Part shown: positions 12,868 through 16,169 of the stretch, in pieces
Layout: each line of letters starts with the position of its first letter
How positions within the stretch are numbered: the stretch's first letter is position 1
Assembly: GCA_002316315.1 (NCBI GenBank)
Contig: DCDG01000046.1
Coordinates: 1 to 16,169 of the forward strand
Origin: Candidatus Aminicenantes bacterium UBA1061
GTDB taxonomy: Bacteria; Acidobacteriota; Aminicenantia; Aminicenantales; Saccharicenantaceae
DNA: 16,169 bases
Direction of reading: 5' to 3'
Notes under the pieces: model-generated
Seen by the model: the letters and a program-made list of their open reading frames with translations, nothing else
What the model was told of the DNA's origin: nothing
Databases searched by the model: none
Translations under genes and position numbers: made by a program

Positions 12868-14970
12868 ATGCGGTCGTGCCCGATCGAAAAAGTCAGGAAT
12901 ATTGGCCTTATGGCCCATATTGATGCGGGCAAGACTACAACCACGGAGCGAATACTGTACTTTACAGGCATCACCTACAAGATGGGTGAGGTGGATGAAG
13001 GTACAGCTGTTATGGACTGGATGGTTCAGGAGCAGGAGCGTGGCATAACCATAACTGCCGCCGCCACCACCTGTTTCTGGGAAGACCACCGGATAAATAT
13101 AATAGACACCCCGGGGCACGTTGATTTTACCGCTGAGGTTGAGCGGTCCTTACGGGTCCTTGACGGGGCGATTGTTATTCTATGTGCTGTCGGCGGTGTT
13201 GAATCGCAGTCAGAAACGGTCTGGAGGCAGGCCGATAAGTACCGGGTACCCCGGATTATTTATGTGAATAAGATGGACAGATTAGGTGCTGAACCAAGAA
13301 GAGTTGTAGACGAAGTCAGTACCCGTCTGGGTGCCCGGCCATTGCTGCTTCAGATTCCTCTTGGCACTGAGAATAATTTCCAGGGAGTAATTGACCTGGT
13401 TGGTAAAAGAGAAATAGTCTGGAAAGACGATCTGGCCGGAACTGAATACGAGGTGAGGCCTGTTTCACCTGAGCATCAAGAGGAAGTTGATCAAAAAAGA
13501 AGGGACATGCTGGAAATACTGAGTGAAGTAGATGATGAGCTCATGAAGAAATATCTGGAAGATGAGGACATTGAGTCAGGGGAAATAAAAGAAGCCATCC
13601 GGAAGGGAACAGTCGATCTTAGATTTTATCCTGTTCTTTTTGGAGCTTCATTCCGCAACAAAGGAGTTCAACCTCTGCTCAATGCCATTGTTGATTATCT
13701 TCCTTCGCCAGTAGATATTCCTCCTGTCAAAGGCTATCATCCGAGAACTAATGAGGAAGAGACCAGAGAAGCTTCAGACAGTGAGAGCTTTTGTGCTCTG
13801 GTTTTTAAAATTATGAATGATGCTTTCCTGGGCAACCTGGCTTATTTTCGTGTTTATTCTGGCAAGCTAAAGGTTGGTTCATACGTCTATAATGCCACCA
13901 AAGATCAGGAGGAAAGAGTCACCAGGCTGCTCGAAATGCATGCTAATAAGCGGCACGAAATTGGAGAGATTTATGCTGGTGATATAGCTGCTTTTGGAGG
14001 CATGAAGAGTCTATCCACCGGTGATACCCTCTGCCTTAAAAGCCGGCCGATTCTGCTTGAGCCTCCAACTTTTCCTGAGCCCGTTGTTTCGACCACGATT
14101 GAGCCAAGAGCTAAGGCTGACCACCAGAAATTGCTGGCTGCTCTGGAAAGATTTATGACCGAAGATCCGACTTTCCGGCTGGTACAGGATCCAATGACCG
14201 GACAGACTTTGATTCAAGGAATGGGAGAGCTTCATCTGCAGGTAATTATGGATAGGCTTTCCAGGGAATTTGGACTCCAGGCTAAGCTTGGCCGTCCTCA
14301 AGTTGCTTATAAAGAGACGATCACCAGGGAAGCTCAAGCTGAAAGTACTTTTAGCCGACAGCTGGCCGGGAGAGGGCAGTTTGGGCATTGTGTGATAAAA
14401 ATTGAACCTTTGCTGCGCGGTAAAGGTTTTGAGTTTATTAACCATCTTAAATCCCGTATTATTCCTGAAGAATTTATCGCTGAAATCGAAAGAGGCATAA
14501 GGGAAGGGATGGAAGCTGGTCTGGTAGCTGGTTATCCCGTTACTGATCTCAGAGCGAGTCTGCTCGATGCCAGTTATCGTGAAGACGAATCAATCGCTAT
14601 TGCCTATAAGATAGCCGCCTCGATGGCTTTTAAAGAAGCCGGCGAGAAGGCCGGCGCGGTTATTCTTGAACCTATTATGAAACTTGAGATAGTAACTCCT
14701 GACGAATATGTTGGCGGGTTGGTTGGAGATATTAATGCCCGGCGGGGCAGGATCGAGGCCATTGATATTAAAGGCAGTTCAAGAGTTTTAAGAGCTTTTG
14801 TACCTCTGGCCGAAATGTTTGGTTATGCTACCATCCTGAGGACAATAACTCAGGGACGAGGAGCTTTTTCCCTGGAATTTTCGGCTTACGAACCAACGCC
14901 GCCTGACGTTCAGGAAGAAATAAAAGCCAGAGTAGAAGGGAGAATTCCCTTTAGTGAAGCGAGGAGGTAA
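12868..14970 (+). CDS. fusA: Elongation factor G
   Basis: EF-G is the GTPase that drives tRNA-mRNA translocation and, with RRF, ribosome recycling. The 700 residues match the family. The G domain has AHIDAGKTTTT (16-26), ERGITI with the switch-I threonine (57-62), DTPGH (80-84) and NKMD (134-137). Domain II begins near residue 300. Domain III carries GMGELHLQVIMDRLSREFG. Domain IV starts near RPQVAYKETITREAQ, and domain V ends with PLAEMFGYATILRTITQGRGAF. The domain-IV tip is unusual: LDASYREDESIAIAYK, with R571 where EF-G normally has His. The start at 12868 has GGAGAAG 7-8 bases upstream; an ATG at 12852 is out of frame. The gap before it is AT-rich and has no clear promoter. Confidence 0.97.
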   Translation: MRSCPIEKVRNIGLMAHIDAGKTTTTERILYFTGITYKMGEVDEGTAVMDWMVQEQERGITITAAATTCFWEDHRINIIDTPGHVDFTAEVERSLRVLDGAIVILCAVGGVESQSETVWRQADKYRVPRIIYVNKMDRLGAEPRRVVDEVSTRLGARPLLLQIPLGTENNFQGVIDLVGKREIVWKDDLAGTEYEVRPVSPEHQEEVDQKRRDMLEILSEVDDELMKKYLEDEDIESGEIKEAIRKGTVDLRFYPVLFGASFRNKGVQPLLNAIVDYLPSPVDIPPVKGYHPRTNEEETREASDSESFCALVFKIMNDAFLGNLAYFRVYSGKLKVGSYVYNATKDQEERVTRLLEMHANKRHEIGEIYAGDIAAFGGMKSLSTGDTLCLKSRPILLEPPTFPEPVVSTTIEPRAKADHQKLLAALERFMTEDPTFRLVQDPMTGQTLIQGMGELHLQVIMDRLSREFGLQAKLGRPQVAYKETITREAQAESTFSRQLAGRGQFGHCVIKIEPLLRGKGFEFINHLKSRIIPEEFIAEIERGIREGMEAGLVAGYPVTDLRASLLDASYREDESIAIAYKIAASMAFKEAGEKAGAVILEPIMKLEIVTPDEYVGGLVGDINARRGRIEAIDIKGSSRVLRAFVPLAEMFGYATILRTITQGRGAFSLEFSAYEPTPPDVQEEIKARVEGRIPFSEARR
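14961..14968 (+). promoter_or_regulatory. Strong Shine-Dalgarno sequence for the second tuf copy
   Basis: GAGGAGGT is a full match to the 16S anti-Shine-Dalgarno core. It sits in the last codons of fusA, eight bases before the tuf ATG at 14977. It is the strongest such site in the window, as expected for EF-Tu, and ties tuf translation to fusA. Confidence 0.85.
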
Positions 14971-14976
14971 AAAGAG

Positions 14977-16169
14977 ATGGCTAAGGAAAAGTTTGTAAGG
15001 ACGAAGCCGCATGTGAACATAGGTACGATAGGGCACATAGATCACGGGAAGACGACATTGACGGCGGCGATCACGAAGGTTTTATCGACGAAGGGGATGG
15101 CGCAGTACAAGAGTTACGATGAGGTAGCGAAGGCAGATGCGAAGATGTTCAGGCGGGACGAGACGAAGATTTTGACGGTAGCGCTATCGCATGTTGAGTA
15201 TGAGACGGAGAAGCGGCACTATGCGCACATAGATTGTCCTGGTCACGTAGATTACATAAAGAACATGATCAGTGGGGCGGCGCAGATGGACGGTGCGGTA
15301 CTGGTGGTAGCGGCTGATGATGGTCCGATGCCTCAGACACGTGAGCACATTTTATTAGCGCGACAGGTAGATGTCCCGGCGATAGTGGTATTTATCAACA
15401 AGGTGGACTTAGTGGATGATCCTGAGATACTTGACTTGGTGGAGTTAGAGGTTCGGGAGTTATTGAGCAAGTATGATTTTCCTGGTGACAAGACGCCGGT
15501 TATTCGTGGTAGTGCGACGAAGGCCATAGCTGATCCGGAGGGTGAAGGTGGGAAGCCGATTTGGGATTTAATGAAGGCACTGGATGATTTTATACCTGAG
15601 CCGGTTCGAGAGGTAGACAAGCCATTTTTGATGTCGATAGAGGACATATTTTCGATCACCGGGCGTGGGACAGTGGTGACCGGGAGGATAGATCGTGGGG
15701 TGGTTAAGGTAGGAGATGAGGTAGAGATAGTAGGTTTTGGTGAGACGAAGAAGACGGTGGTGACGGGGATAGAGATGTTTCGGAAGATCCTGGATCAGGG
15801 TCAGGCTGGAGACAATGTAGGGTGTTTATTGAGGGGAGTAGGGAAGGATGAGGTAGAGCGTGGTCAGGTATTGGCCAAGCCAGGGACGATCACGCCGCAC
15901 AAGCGGTTTAAGGCTCAGATATATGCTTTGACAAAGGATGAAGGTGGTCGGCACACGCCGTTTTTCAATGGATATCGGCCACAGTTTTATTTTCGGACGA
16001 CGGATGTGACGGGGTCAGTGAAGTTACCGGCCGGGGTAGAGATGGTGATGCCCGGGGACAATGCGAATGTGGAGGTGGAGCTGATCACGACGGTGGCCAT
16101 GGAGAAGGGATTAAGATTTGCCATCAGAGAAGGTGGCCGGACGGTCGGTGCCGGTACTGTCACCGAAAT
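14977..16169 (+). CDS. tuf: Elongation factor Tu (nearly complete, runs off the end), atypical switch I
   Basis: EF-Tu carries aminoacyl-tRNA to the ribosomal A site. The window holds 397 full codons plus two bases. If the end is like the first copy (ILE-stop), the whole protein is 400 residues. The G domain has GHIDHGKTT (19-27), DCPGH (86-90) and NKVD (141-144). Domains II-III have EDIFSITGRGTVVTGRI, DEGGRHTPFF, YRPQFYFRTTDVTG and MVMPGDN. Switch I is abnormal: RRDETKILTVALSHVEY (59-75) replaces the usual ARGITINTSHVEY, keeping the Mg-binding threonine (T67) but losing RGI. Codon choice is unlike all neighbours (ATA, ACG, GCG, GTA, no AAA) until about 16097. It follows fusA by 6 bp. Fold and function appear intact. 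Confidence 0.96.
   Translation, partial: MAKEKFVRTKPHVNIGTIGHIDHGKTTLTAAITKVLSTKGMAQYKSYDEVAKADAKMFRRDETKILTVALSHVEYETEKRHYAHIDCPGHVDYIKNMISGAAQMDGAVLVVAADDGPMPQTREHILLARQVDVPAIVVFINKVDLVDDPEILDLVELEVRELLSKYDFPGDKTPVIRGSATKAIADPEGEGGKPIWDLMKALDDFIPEPVREVDKPFLMSIEDIFSITGRGTVVTGRIDRGVVKVGDEVEIVGFGETKKTVVTGIEMFRKILDQGQAGDNVGCLLRGVGKDEVERGQVLAKPGTITPHKRFKAQIYALTKDEGGRHTPFFNGYRPQFYFRTTDVTGSVKLPAGVEMVMPGDNANVEVELITTVAMEKGLRFAIREGGRTVGAGTVTE
16148..16169 (+). repeat. 22-bp terminal direct repeat (right copy)
   Basis: This is identical to window bases 1-22 and in the same tuf reading frame. Joining the two ends at this repeat gives an uninterrupted tuf gene of 401 codons including the stop. Confidence 0.95.

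Noticed and set aside
1..16169. A circular plasmid or phage, suggested by the identical ends
   Set aside because: All genes are single-copy housekeeping genes plus tuf, and no replication, partition or structural phage gene is present. A collapsed tuf repeat explains the ends.

Overview
The window is a bacterial ribosomal-protein / RNA polymerase / str super-operon, with every gene on the + strand. The order is tuf (3' tail) - rpmG - tRNA-Trp - secE - nusG - rplK - rplA - rplJ - rplL - rpoB - rpoC - rpsL - rpsG - fusA - tuf (nearly complete). Base composition looks like mid-40s % G+C by eye. The proteins are clearly bacterial. RpoB keeps the large beta-i9-type insertion but lacks the one E. 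coli has just before STPVFDGA (beta-i11). RpoC carries an E. coli-like insertion in the trigger loop (SI3). L33 is the four-cysteine form. This fits a Gram-negative-type, probably uncultured phylum (Acidobacteriota/Aminicenantota-like or a neighbour), but the phylum is a guess.

Layout. Positions 1-330 hold the end of one tuf gene, rpmG and tRNA-Trp. Positions 361-1129 hold secE and nusG. Positions 1139-3227 hold the L11, L1, L10 and L7/L12 stalk genes, packed with 8-bp overlaps to 44-bp gaps. Positions 3301-11786 hold rpoB and rpoC. A 133-bp gap at 11787-11919 contains a consensus-like sigma70 promoter overlapping a stem-loop, and probably starts the str operon rpsL-rpsG-fusA-tuf (11920 to the end). 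No stretch over 300 bases lacks a gene, and I see no mobile element, CRISPR array or rRNA.

Together the genes supply the core transcription enzyme (RpoB, RpoC), a transcription-translation coupling factor (NusG), the ribosomal GTPase-associated centre (L11, L10, L12) with the GTPases it activates (EF-G, EF-Tu), two decoding-side 30S proteins (S12, S7), and one translocon subunit (SecE).

The locus is ordinary in order but not in detail. (1) RpoB carries an extra cysteine-rich block with four paired-Cys knuckles at residues 84-135. Its first half copies the Cys spacing of the RpoC zinc-binding domain exactly. (2) EF-Tu lacks the near-universal RGITI switch-I motif. (3) The tuf gene has codon usage unlike all its neighbours, and this reverts to local usage in its last ~70 bases. 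(4) EF-G has a changed domain-IV tip with Arg at the conserved His. (5) The window begins and ends with the same 22 bases inside tuf, so it probably ends on a duplicated tuf gene and would look falsely circular.
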